Positions 17,986 through 25,022 of a DNA stretch of 64,000 nt are shown in pieces (the stretch's first letter is position 1; every line of letters begins with the position of its first letter). Location: the NCBI RefSeq assembly GCF_011764545.1, contig NZ_AP022870.1, positions 9,244,001 to 9,308,000 on the forward strand, read 5' to 3'. The DNA is from Phytohabitans flavus. GTDB lineage: Bacteria; Actinomycetota; Actinomycetes; Mycobacteriales; Micromonosporaceae. The notes beneath the pieces are model-generated. The model had not been told where the DNA came from. It saw only the letters and a list, made by a program, of their open reading frames with translations, and did no database searches. A program made the translations under genes and the position numbers.

Positions 17986-18173
17986 CGCGCGTAGGGTTGA
18001 CGCGCGGGGCGGCATCCACCCAGCCACGTCGGCACATACCCGGATATCCCCCTGAGGTCGCATGACGGGTTGGCGCCGGGCTGGGAGTATGGAACTCTGC
18101 CGGACCGTGGGGGCCTGCCGTCCCAGCGGTGGCGGCCCGACCGGAGTGCTGACACTGAGGGGATACCGCGAAG

Positions 18174-19037
18174 ATGGCGAACCCGTTCGTCAAGGGCTGG
18201 CGCTACTTTATGGCGTTGTTCGGCGCCAAGATCGACGAGTACGCCGATCCCAAGGTGCAGATCCAGCAGGCGATCGAAGACGCGCAGCGCCAGCACCAGG
18301 CGCTCGTCCAGCAGGCGGCCGCCGTGATCGGCAACCAGCGGCAGCTCGAGATGAAGCTCTCCCGGCAGATGGCCGAGGTGGAGAAGCTTCAGTCGATGGC
18401 TCGCCAGGCGCTGGTGCTCGCCGACAAGGCGCGGGCCGGTGGTGACGAGGCCGAGGCGGGTAAGTACGAGCAGACCGCGCAGACGCTCGCCACCCAGCTT
18501 GTCGCCGCCGAGCAGTCGATGGAAGACCTCAAGACGCTGCACGACCAGGCGCTCGGCGCCGCCGGCCAGGCTCGCCAGGCGGTGGAAAACAACCAGATGG
18601 TCCTCCAGCAGAAGCTGGCCGAGCGCACCAAGCTGCTCAGCCAGCTTGAGCAGGCCAAGATGCAGGAGAGCGTGGCCCGCTCGCTGGAGTCGATGTCCGC
18701 GCTCGCCGCGCCGGGCAACACCCCGTCTCTCGACGAGGTCCGGGAAAAGATCGAGCGCCGCTACGCCAACGCGATGGGCCGCGCCGAGCTCGCCGGCAAC
18801 TCGGTCGAGGGCCGCATGCTCGAAATCCAGAAGTCCACGTTGGACCTCGCTGGATCGTCCCGTTTGGAGCAGATCCGGGCCAGCATGGCCGGCGAGCAGT
18901 TGGCCGCCAAGCCGGCAGCGCCCGCCGTCGAGCCGGCCAACGCCGCCGACACGGCCGGTGTGGCCCGCCTCGACCAGATCCGGGCCAGCCTCGCCAACAA
19001 GGAAAAGTCCACCGGCGACGCCAGCGCGGCCGGCTAG
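18174..19037 (+). CDS. pspA: phage-shock protein A homologue (PspA/IM30)
   Basis: Peripheral membrane coiled-coil protein that protects the inner membrane under stress. The 287 residues begin with the PspA start MANPFVKGWRYFMALFG, continue as a long coiled coil (about 25-220, with QQAIEDAQRQHQALVQQAAA and MAEVEKLQSMARQAL), and close with a repeated LDQIRASLANKE/LEQIRASMAGEQ pair. The gene lies 188 bases after clgR; a CGC-N5-GCG sequence at 18001-18011 fits the ClgR site pattern but such matches are common in this base composition. A GGGGA site precedes the ATG. PspM follows within 14 bases, making one transcript likely. Confidence 0.9.
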   Translation: MANPFVKGWRYFMALFGAKIDEYADPKVQIQQAIEDAQRQHQALVQQAAAVIGNQRQLEMKLSRQMAEVEKLQSMARQALVLADKARAGGDEAEAGKYEQTAQTLATQLVAAEQSMEDLKTLHDQALGAAGQARQAVENNQMVLQQKLAERTKLLSQLEQAKMQESVARSLESMSALAAPGNTPSLDEVREKIERRYANAMGRAELAGNSVEGRMLEIQKSTLDLAGSSRLEQIRASMAGEQLAAKPAAPAVEPANAADTAGVARLDQIRASLANKEKSTGDASAAG

Positions 19038-19050
19038 CGGGGAGCTTGCG

Positions 19051-19860
19051 GTGAAGGATCCCCGGGCTCGCTACTTCCGGCGGCTCCGCCGGCTGCGCCG
19101 TTCGGCGCGCCGGTGGAGCGTGCTCGCCGCGGGCTTGGGCGGCGCCGCGGCGGTGCTCACCCCGTATGCCGGCCTGGGCCTGCCCGACGCCGGCTGGGCC
19201 GCGGCGGCCGGCGGCTCGATCGCGCTGGCCGCGTGGCGCTGGGTCGACTACCGTGCGCTGGCCGCGGAGCCCGCCCCGGCACCGCTCGACCCCGCGGTGG
19301 CTGGGGAGCAGGCCCGCGCCAAGCTTGTCGCCGCCGTCCAGCGGCTGCCCGTGGGCCGTTCCGCCCTCGACGAGGTGCGCCGCCAGCAGGCCCGCTTCGC
19401 CCTCCGCGGCTCCGCGGCCCTCGGCCCGTGGACCCGCCTCGACCGCGCGTCGATGACCCTCTCCGGCCTGGCCGGTCGCCTGACCGGCCCCGGCGAGCCC
19501 GCGGTGCTGGAGGCCGCGGTGGCCGAGCAGTCGCTGCGCGACCTGGCCCAGCGCGTGGCGAGCGTAGAGAAGGCGCTGCGCTTCGCGCCGCCGGACGCGC
19601 GGCCCGCGCTGGAGAAGGCGCGGCACACGCTCATGGAGCAGCTGGAGAGCGGCGCGGTGGCGTATGAGCGCCTTGTCGCGGCGGCCGCCAGCTACGTGGC
19701 CGAGGACGGCCGCACCGCCACCGAGCATCCGGCCGTGTCCCGCCTGACCGAGGCGAGCGACATGCTGCGCGGCGTGGCGGACGGGCTCGCCGAGCTACGC
19801 GACCTCACCGAGCCGATGCGCATCCCCGACTCACTGCGCACCCCACCCCAGACCGCCTAA
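19051..19860 (+). CDS. PspM-like membrane protein (phage-shock module)
   Basis: A 269-residue protein in the position of mycobacterial PspM (the Rv2743c type). It has a basic N-terminus (MKDPRARYFRRLRRLRRS), two membrane segments (about residues 28-45 and 50-68), then a cytosolic helical region (about 90-265) with no enzymatic motif. In mycobacteria the equivalent protein links PspA to the membrane and modulates ClgR. GTG start with GGGGAG six bases upstream. The TAA stop codon is created by the edge of a palindromic insertion; without the insertion the codon would be TAG, so the protein end is unaffected. Confidence 0.75.
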   Translation: MKDPRARYFRRLRRLRRSARRWSVLAAGLGGAAAVLTPYAGLGLPDAGWAAAAGGSIALAAWRWVDYRALAAEPAPAPLDPAVAGEQARAKLVAAVQRLPVGRSALDEVRRQQARFALRGSAALGPWTRLDRASMTLSGLAGRLTGPGEPAVLEAAVAEQSLRDLAQRVASVEKALRFAPPDARPALEKARHTLMEQLESGAVAYERLVAAAASYVAEDGRTATEHPAVSRLTEASDMLRGVADGLAELRDLTEPMRIPDSLRTPPQTA

Positions 19861-20024
19861 GGCCTGTTTCAAAATCCTTGCCGGGCTGCGCCGGGTCCAG
19901 ACGACGACCGGCGGCGCCGGGCGTAAGGCCGCATACAACACCGGTATGCGACCTTGCGCCCGCCTTGCCGGATCGCCGCCTGGACCTCGGCTCGCCTCGA
20001 CAAATCTTTTGAAACAGGCCTTAG
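19857..20024. mobile_element. MITE-like palindromic element inserted in the pspM stop codon
   Basis: The segment is one long imperfect hairpin. The outer 18 bases are perfectly inverted (CTAAGGCCTGTTTCAAAA at 19857-19874 and its complement at 20007-20024). Inner arms also pair (GGTCCAG with CTGGACC, and the sequence ending GCATAC at 19936 with the one starting GTATGC at 19944) around the 7-base loop AACACCG. No open frame of interest lies inside. If the element proper is 19860-20021, it is bounded by TA on both sides, the duplication made by several IS families. Removing it restores gccTAGcc, a stop codon in the pspM frame. A non-autonomous element mobilised by an unseen transposase fits best. 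Confidence 0.6.
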
Positions 20025-20147
20025 CCCATCGGCCCCGATCCGGTAGCTCCGAGGTCGACGCGCCGTCGCCCTCAACCTTTTGTCGTCGGGATGCGAGATC
20101 GCGGCTCCATGGTGGAACCGCAGCAGTGTGACGGGGCGAGCGAGCCG

Positions 20148-21011
20148 TCAGGCGGTGGTCTGGAATGCGCGTTTTGAAAAGCCCATCATGTAGCCGTCGA
20201 TCGCGGTGTCGACCGGTTGGTCGGCGCGGTCGGCGGCGCCCAGCGTGACGAAGAGCGGGATGTAGTGGTCTGGCGTCGGGTGGGCGTACGGCATGCCGGG
20301 CGCGCGGTGCTGGTAACCCGCCAGCGCGTCCACGTCGCCTCGGGACAGTGCGTCGGCCACCCAGGCGTCGAAGTCGGCGGACCAGGACGGGACCCTGCCG
20401 TGCAGGACCATCTCGCGGGTCAGGAACGGCAGGCCGTGGGTCATGAAGCCGGAGCCGATGACCAGTACCCCCTCCTGGCGCAGCGGGCGGAGTCGGGCGC
20501 CGATGTCCAGCAGGCGGGCCGGGTCATGGGTGGGGAGGCTGAGCTGGAGCACGGGGATGTCGGCCAGCGGGTACATCGCCATCAGCGGCACCCACGCGCC
20601 GTGGTCGAGTCCCCGGCTCGGGTGCTGGTGCACCGGCTCGCTGTCCGGCATCGCGGCGGCCACGCGGGCGGCCAGCGCGGTGGCGTCCGGCGTCGCGTAC
20701 TCCATTGTGTAGTAGCGGTGGTGGAAGCCGCCGAAGTCGTAGACCAGCGGGGTGTGCGCGGCAGCGGCGGAGAGGCTCAGCGGGGCGGTCTCCCAGTGGG
20801 CGGAGATGATGACGATGCCGCGCGGTTTGGGGAGGGTCTGCGCCCAGTCGAGGAGCTGCCCCAGCCAGAGCGCGTCGTCGAAGAGCGGCGGTGCGCCGTG
20901 GCTGAGGTAGAGGGCGGGCAGGGCGCCGTCGGCCGGGGCCCAGGGCCGCTGGGCGCGGGCCCGGGACAGGGCCTCGGGAAGGAACGCGTCGTACGCGGCG
21001 GCGGGGATCAT
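20148..21011 (-). CDS. LigB-type extradiol ring-opening dioxygenase family protein
   Basis: Non-haem iron or zinc enzyme of the class III extradiol dioxygenase superfamily (4,5-DOPA dioxygenase / YgiD group), 287 residues. Metal-ligand motifs are visible: YLSHGAPPLFDD (His near residue 38), ISAHWE (His near 72), HQHPSRGLDHGAWVPL and the later GSGFMTHGLPFL. The N-terminal extension of about 30 residues before ALYLSHGAPP is longer than in YgiD but in frame and with an ATG after AAGG. The gene follows marR by 8 bases, so the pair is an operon divergent from doxX. The true substrate (a catechol-like aromatic) is not predictable; the MarR partner suggests response to a phenolic compound. Confidence 0.85.
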   Translation of the reverse strand: MIPAAAYDAFLPEALSRARAQRPWAPADGALPALYLSHGAPPLFDDALWLGQLLDWAQTLPKPRGIVIISAHWETAPLSLSAAAAHTPLVYDFGGFHHRYYTMEYATPDATALAARVAAAMPDSEPVHQHPSRGLDHGAWVPLMAMYPLADIPVLQLSLPTHDPARLLDIGARLRPLRQEGVLVIGSGFMTHGLPFLTREMVLHGRVPSWSADFDAWVADALSRGDVDALAGYQHRAPGMPYAHPTPDHYIPLFVTLGAADRADQPVDTAIDGYMMGFSKRAFQTTA

Positions 21012-21019
21012 CGCGGGCC

Positions 21020-21538
21020 TTATCTTTGGGTGGGCAGGTGGGTCGAGCGGCGCTGCGGGGTGTGGCAGGAGCCGTCCGGGTCGATGGCTTCCATGATGCG
21101 CCGGCCGATGGCTCCCAGCTGCCGCTGCTGGCCCTTCGTCGTCGGGTCGAAGACGAGGCGGCGTACCTCCTCGACGTGTCCCGGTGCGGTCGCCACCACC
21201 TTGGCCCAGCCCTCGTCGGTGAGGATCGCGAGCGTGTAGCGGCCGTCCTCGGGGTCGGGCGTGCGCCGCACCCAGCCGCGCCGCTCGAGGCGGGCGACCA
21301 CCTGGGAGAGGCGGGGGAGCGAGGCATCGGCGAACGCGGCCAGGTCGCTCATCCGCAGCGTCCGTCGCGGCGACATGGAGAGGCCGGCGATCACCTGGTA
21401 CTCGAAGTGGCTGATCCCGGCGTCCCGCTGTAACTGCTGGTCGAGCGCGGCGGGCAGCCGGATGAGCACGCTCAGCAGAGCGAGCCACGTCTCCCGCTCG
21501 TCGGCGTCCAGCCACCGCGGCTCGGCCTCCGTCCCCAT
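21020..21538 (-). CDS. MarR-family transcriptional regulator
   Basis: A 172-residue winged-helix repressor of the MarR family. The DNA-binding core spans about residues 40-115: ISHFEYQVIAGLSMSPRRTL, RMSDLAAFADASLPRLSQVV for the recognition helix, and the wing RRTPDPEDGRYTLAILTDEG with the conserved Asp-Arg-Arg-like pattern. N- and C-terminal helices make the dimer. It is transcribed with the downstream dioxygenase and divergently from doxX, and the 78-base intergenic space contains two palindromes suited to a MarR dimer, so autoregulation and control of both transcripts is likely. Confidence 0.88.
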   Translation of the reverse strand: MGTEAEPRWLDADERETWLALLSVLIRLPAALDQQLQRDAGISHFEYQVIAGLSMSPRRTLRMSDLAAFADASLPRLSQVVARLERRGWVRRTPDPEDGRYTLAILTDEGWAKVVATAPGHVEEVRRLVFDPTTKGQQRQLGAIGRRIMEAIDPDGSCHTPQRRSTHLPTQR

Positions 21539-21554
21539 ATCGAGATCATATCGT

Positions 21555-21603
21555 CACTTGCTTCTTGAAGTGATCGTCGTTAGCTTTCGCTTCAAGCTTG
21601 AAG
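21555..21603. promoter_or_regulatory. twin MarR-type operators between marR and doxX
   Basis: Two related palindromes: CACTTGCTTCTTGAAGTG (21555-21572, imperfect) and CTTCAAGCTTGAAG (21590-21603, perfect 14 bp). Both contain CTTGAAGTGAT as a direct repeat on their 3' sides. They lie between the start codons of the divergent marR and doxX genes, the classic place for a MarR repressor to control both promoters. Confidence 0.6.
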
Positions 21604-21616
21604 TGATGGAGGACCC

Positions 21617-21994
21617 GTGAACGTGGTGTTGTGGATCATCGCCAGCCTGCTCGCCGCCGCCTTCGTGGGTGCCGGCCTGCTCAAGCTGATCCAGCCGAAG
21701 GAGAAGCTGAGCGCCAGCGGTCTGGGATGGGTCGACGCCTACTCGCCGGGCATGGTGAAGGCGATTGGCGCGCTCGACTTCCTCGGCGGCATCGGCCTGG
21801 TGCTGCCGGCGTTCCTCGACATCGCGCCGGTGCTCGTGCCAGTCGCCGCGCTGGGCCTGGTGATCGTCATGATCGGTGCGGCCGTCGTGCACGGGCGGCG
21901 CAAAGAGTGGCCGATGGTCGTCGCGAACATCGTGCTGCTCGCACTCGCCGCCGTCGTGGCCTGGGGCCGGTTCGGGCCGTATTCCTTCAGCTAG
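21617..21994 (+). CDS. DoxX-family membrane protein
   Basis: A 125-residue inner-membrane protein of the DoxX-like family with four predicted helices (about residues 4-22, 45-67, 72-90 and 98-118). The family is linked to quinone or thiol redox chemistry, but functions of most members are unknown. The first helix carries AAAFVGAGLLKLIQPKEKL, a family hallmark. GTG start with GGAGGA three bases upstream. Its promoter is shared with the divergent marR gene and overlaps two palindromes, so it is probably induced by the same aromatic signal as the dioxygenase. Confidence 0.82.
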   Translation: MNVVLWIIASLLAAAFVGAGLLKLIQPKEKLSASGLGWVDAYSPGMVKAIGALDFLGGIGLVLPAFLDIAPVLVPVAALGLVIVMIGAAVVHGRRKEWPMVVANIVLLALAAVVAWGRFGPYSFS

Positions 21995-22040
21995 TTACGA
22001 GGCGGGCGACGAGCATCCGGGCGGCCCTCGCCGACGAGGG

Positions 22041-22856
22041 TCAGGACTGACAGGCCGGGCACCAGTAGGTGATCCGGTCCGCCTGCTCCACGTTTCGGAC
22101 CGGGGTGCCGCAGCGGCGGCAGGGCTGGGCGTGGCGGCCGTACACGTACGTGGTCTCGCTCTTGCGCAGCGATCCGGTCGTCGATTGGGTCCACCGCCCC
22201 CGGTTGGCGGCCAGCAGCTTCTGCGCGAGCGTGACCATGGCCGGCAGGTCAGGCACATCCCGCACCGGCGTCCACGGGTCGACGCCGCGCAGGAAGAGCA
22301 GCTCGCACTTGTACAGGTTGCCGATGCCGGCGAGGTTGCGCTGGTCGAGCAGCGCCTCGGCGATCGGGGTGTCCGGGTGCGCGGAGAGCCGCCGCACCGC
22401 CTCCGCCGGATCCCAGTCGGTGCCCAGCAGGTCCGGCCCGAGGTGCCCCACCAGGGTCTTTTCCTCATCGGTCGGCACCAGCGCCAGGTCGTGCAGGTGG
22501 TAGCCGACCGCGACCGCGTCAGCCGTGCGCAACACAGTGCGGATCAGGTGCGCGGGACGGGAGGCCCACCGCTCGCCCGGCGAGTACGTCCGCCAGGCGC
22601 CGTCCATCCGCAGGTGCGAGTGGAGCGTCAGGCGGCCCTCGTCGCCGCGCCCCTCGAAACCGCCGCCGCCCGCCCCGGGGGCGCGGAGGCGCAGCAGTAG
22701 ATGCTTGCCACGGCTGGCCGACTCGAGCACGGTCCAGCCGGCGAGGTCGACGGTGGCGAGCTGGGGCACCCGGAAGTCGGTCGCGGTGAGCCGCCCGCCG
22801 GCCAGGGCGCGATGCAGCGCGCGGGCCGTATTCCAGACGGTGTCACCCTCGGGCAC
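22041..22856 (-). CDS. Fpg/Nei-family DNA glycosylase (endonuclease VIII-like)
   Basis: Base-excision repair enzyme that removes oxidised pyrimidines and nicks the abasic site. The 271-residue protein starts PEGDT, giving the catalytic N-terminal Pro and Glu once Met is removed. The beta-sandwich domain includes GKHLLLRL (catalytic Lys near 51) and HSHLRMDG; the helix-two-turn-helix is LLDQRNLAGIGNLYKCELLF; the C-terminus is a zinc finger with CRRCGTPV and WCPAC. This set matches the actinobacterial Nei2 group. GTG start. It stands alone, convergent with doxX and divergent from the GNAT-like gene. Confidence 0.9.
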   Translation of the reverse strand: MPEGDTVWNTARALHRALAGGRLTATDFRVPQLATVDLAGWTVLESASRGKHLLLRLRAPGAGGGGFEGRGDEGRLTLHSHLRMDGAWRTYSPGERWASRPAHLIRTVLRTADAVAVGYHLHDLALVPTDEEKTLVGHLGPDLLGTDWDPAEAVRRLSAHPDTPIAEALLDQRNLAGIGNLYKCELLFLRGVDPWTPVRDVPDLPAMVTLAQKLLAANRGRWTQSTTGSLRKSETTYVYGRHAQPCRRCGTPVRNVEQADRITYWCPACQS

Positions 22857-22936
22857 GCCTCCTATCCTTCCGCACCGGGGGTCGCGCGGTGATAACGGCT
22901 AGCCAGGGTGGGCAGGTCCCTCCTTACGATATCGGC

Positions 22937-23686
22937 GTGCATCTCCAGATCGCGACCGTCGCCGAGCGGCCGGAGTGGGGTCAGATGCTGGGCCAGCTCG
23001 ACGGCTTGTGGCCGGAGTTCATGTCCCACGATCCGACCGGCGGGCTCTACTTCGGCTACCACCTGACCGCCTACCCCGAGTACGTGCTGATCGCCGTCGA
23101 CCCCGCCACCGGGCAGCCGGCCGCCAAGGCCCACTCGGTGCCGATCACCTGGGAGGACGACCCCGCCGACGGCATGCCCGACGGCGGGTGGGACTGGGTG
23201 ATCCGCACGTCCGCGTACGACCGGCTGAGCGGCAACACCCCGACGATCGTCTCCGCGATCGAGATCTTCATCCGCCCCGACCTGCGCGGCGGCGGCCTGT
23301 CCGGCCGGATGCTGGAGGCGATGCGGGCAAACGCCGCGAGGCTGGGCTTCAGCGACCTTGTCGCGCCGGTACGCCCGAGCGGCAAACACCGGCACCCGGA
23401 CGTGCCGATCGAGGAGTACGTCACCTGGATCCGCGACGACGGCCTCCCGTACGACCCGTGGCTGCGCGTACACGTACGAGCCGGTGGACAAATCATCAAC
23501 GTCGCGCACTCCAGCATGGTCATCCCGGGCCAGCTGGCACGCTGGCGGCAGTGGACCGGCTTGCCGTTCGACAAGACCGGGCCGGTGCGTGTGCCCGAGG
23601 CGCTCAACCCGGTCCACTGCGACGTCGACCAGGACATCGCCGTCTACGTCGAGCCGAACGTTTGGGTACACCACCGCATCGGCTAG
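22937..23686 (+). CDS. GNAT-like N-acetyltransferase
   Basis: A 249-residue protein with a GNAT-type fold: IEIFIRPDLRGGGLSGRMLEAM (about residues 112-133) is the acetyl-CoA pyrophosphate loop region with an RGGGLSG variant of the usual Q/RxxGxG/A. The N-terminal half has WPEFMSHDPTGGLYFGYHL, conserved in this actinobacterial subfamily. The acceptor is unknown. I use the GTG that opens MHLQIATVAERPEW; TACGAT stands six bases before it, the arrangement of a leaderless promoter, and the extra upstream codons look non-conserved. Single gene, divergent from nei. Confidence 0.72.
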   Translation: MHLQIATVAERPEWGQMLGQLDGLWPEFMSHDPTGGLYFGYHLTAYPEYVLIAVDPATGQPAAKAHSVPITWEDDPADGMPDGGWDWVIRTSAYDRLSGNTPTIVSAIEIFIRPDLRGGGLSGRMLEAMRANAARLGFSDLVAPVRPSGKHRHPDVPIEEYVTWIRDDGLPYDPWLRVHVRAGGQIINVAHSSMVIPGQLARWRQWTGLPFDKTGPVRVPEALNPVHCDVDQDIAVYVEPNVWVHHRIG

Positions 23687-23709
23687 GCATCTCTGTCTCG
23701 GAAAGGTCT

Positions 23710-24494
23710 TTAGGCGGCGACCAGCCGCACCACGTCGCCGGGGGTTACCGAGAGCACGACGGCGGCGCGGCCCCCGTTGACCGCGACCGCCGCGCGGCCC
23801 GCGGAGTCCACATAGACCACCAGGCCGCCCGGGCCACGGTGCCGAAGGTCGTGCCTCGCACGGCGCGTACGCCGCCCACCCGCAGGTGCTGGCCGAGCGC
23901 CTCCAGGGTCTCGCCGCCGGCCGCGAGCTGCACGTTTCCAAACCTGTCGACGGTCAGCACCTCGGCCTCCAGCCACCCGTCGCCGACCGCGACGACCGGC
24001 TCGGGCAGACGGACCAGCGTCGCGGGGTCGGCGGCCGGACCCGCGTCTGCCAGGTCCGCGCCGAGTGCGAGGTGTGCGGCCACCGGCGCGAAGATGTCGC
24101 GACCGTGGAAGGTGCTCGACACGTCGGCCAGGAACCACTCCGGGTTGGCCAGCTCCACAAGCTCCTCGGCGCCGCCGAGCGCGTCGACCGCCCACGGCAG
24201 CAAGCCGTTGTCCGGACCGACCAGGACGCCGCCGGGCGCGCGCGCCGCGATCCCGCGCCGGGAGGTGCCCACGCCAGGGTCCACCACCGCGACGTGTACC
24301 GCGGGCGGCAGGTAAGGCACGGTCTGCGCGAGCACCGCGGCACCGCGCGCCACGTCACCCGGCGCCACCCCGTGCGTGACGTCGATGACTCGAGCCTCGG
24401 GGGCGAGCCGTGCGATCACCCCATGGCACGAGGCGACGAACCCGTCCGAAAGCCCGTAGTCGGTCGTGAAGCTGATCCAGCTGAAGCCGCCCAT
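23710..24494 (-). CDS. SAM hydroxide adenosyltransferase (DUF62), frameshifted as sequenced
   Basis: Enzyme of the fluorinase/chlorinase fold that splits S-adenosylmethionine with water to adenosine and methionine. Family motifs are SFTTDYGLSDGFVASCHGV at the start, THGVAPGDVARGA, VVDPGVGTSRRG and GPDNGLLPWAV, so the hydrolase version (not the fluorinase) is likely. As written the frame ends in nonsense after VRGTTFGTVAR; one extra base in the C/G run at 23828-23833 continues into GGLVVYVDSAG and AVNGGRAAVVLSVTPGD, the normal C-terminal domain, and a stop at 23710. The corrected length is about 261 residues, which is usual. ATG start; divergent from the SRPBCC gene. Confidence 0.82.
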
Positions 24495-24557
24495 GCCTGA
24501 ACGTTAGCGGGCGATCGCTGCTCGTGTCCGTCCCGGCCGCACCGTAGGCTCATTGGG

Positions 24558-25022
24558 GTGCGGCACCTCGAGTTCGTCACCACGATCACGGCGCCGGTCG
24601 AGGTCGTCTTCGACACGTCACTCGAGGTGGACGTCCACACCGGATCCATGGCGGCCAGCGGCGAGCGCGCGGTCGGCGGTGTGACCAGCGGGCGCCTGCA
24701 CCTCGATGACGAGGTCACCTGGCAGGCGAGACACCTGGGCCGGTCCTGGCGGATGACCTCACGCATCACGAGCCACGAACGGCCGAGGTACTTCGTCGAC
24801 GAGCAGGTGTCCGGACCGTTCGCGGTGTGGCGGCACGCCCACCACTTCGAGGCGCGGGACGGTGGTGTGACCGTCATGCGCGACGTCATCGACTTCGCGG
24901 CGCCGTACTGGCTGCTCGGCCGGCTCGCCGAGCGCTTGGTGCTCGACACGTACATGAGCAGGCTCATCGTCACCCGAAACAAGCACCTCGCAGCGATCTG
25001 CGAGGCCCGGCACGCGGCCTAA
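24558..25022 (+). CDS. SRPBCC-family (START-like) protein
   Basis: A 154-residue helix-grip protein of the polyketide-cyclase/START-like superfamily, which binds hydrophobic ligands in a cavity. It begins RHLEFVTTITAPVEVVFDTS, a typical first strand and helix, and includes FVDEQVSGPFAVWRHAHHFE and the C-terminal long helix (LVLDTYMSRLIVTRNKHLAAI). Ligand unknown. GTG start. Its TAA stop shares the four bases CTAA with the TAG stop of convergent lhr, so the two transcripts overlap end to end with no terminator between them. Confidence 0.8.
   Translation: MRHLEFVTTITAPVEVVFDTSLEVDVHTGSMAASGERAVGGVTSGRLHLDDEVTWQARHLGRSWRMTSRITSHERPRYFVDEQVSGPFAVWRHAHHFEARDGGVTVMRDVIDFAAPYWLLGRLAERLVLDTYMSRLIVTRNKHLAAICEARHAA

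Noticed and set aside
19869..20131. Small genes inside or beside the pspM-adjacent palindrome
   Set aside because: The open frames run through the hairpin on both strands, which is expected of any palindrome, and none has a ribosome site or a familiar motif.
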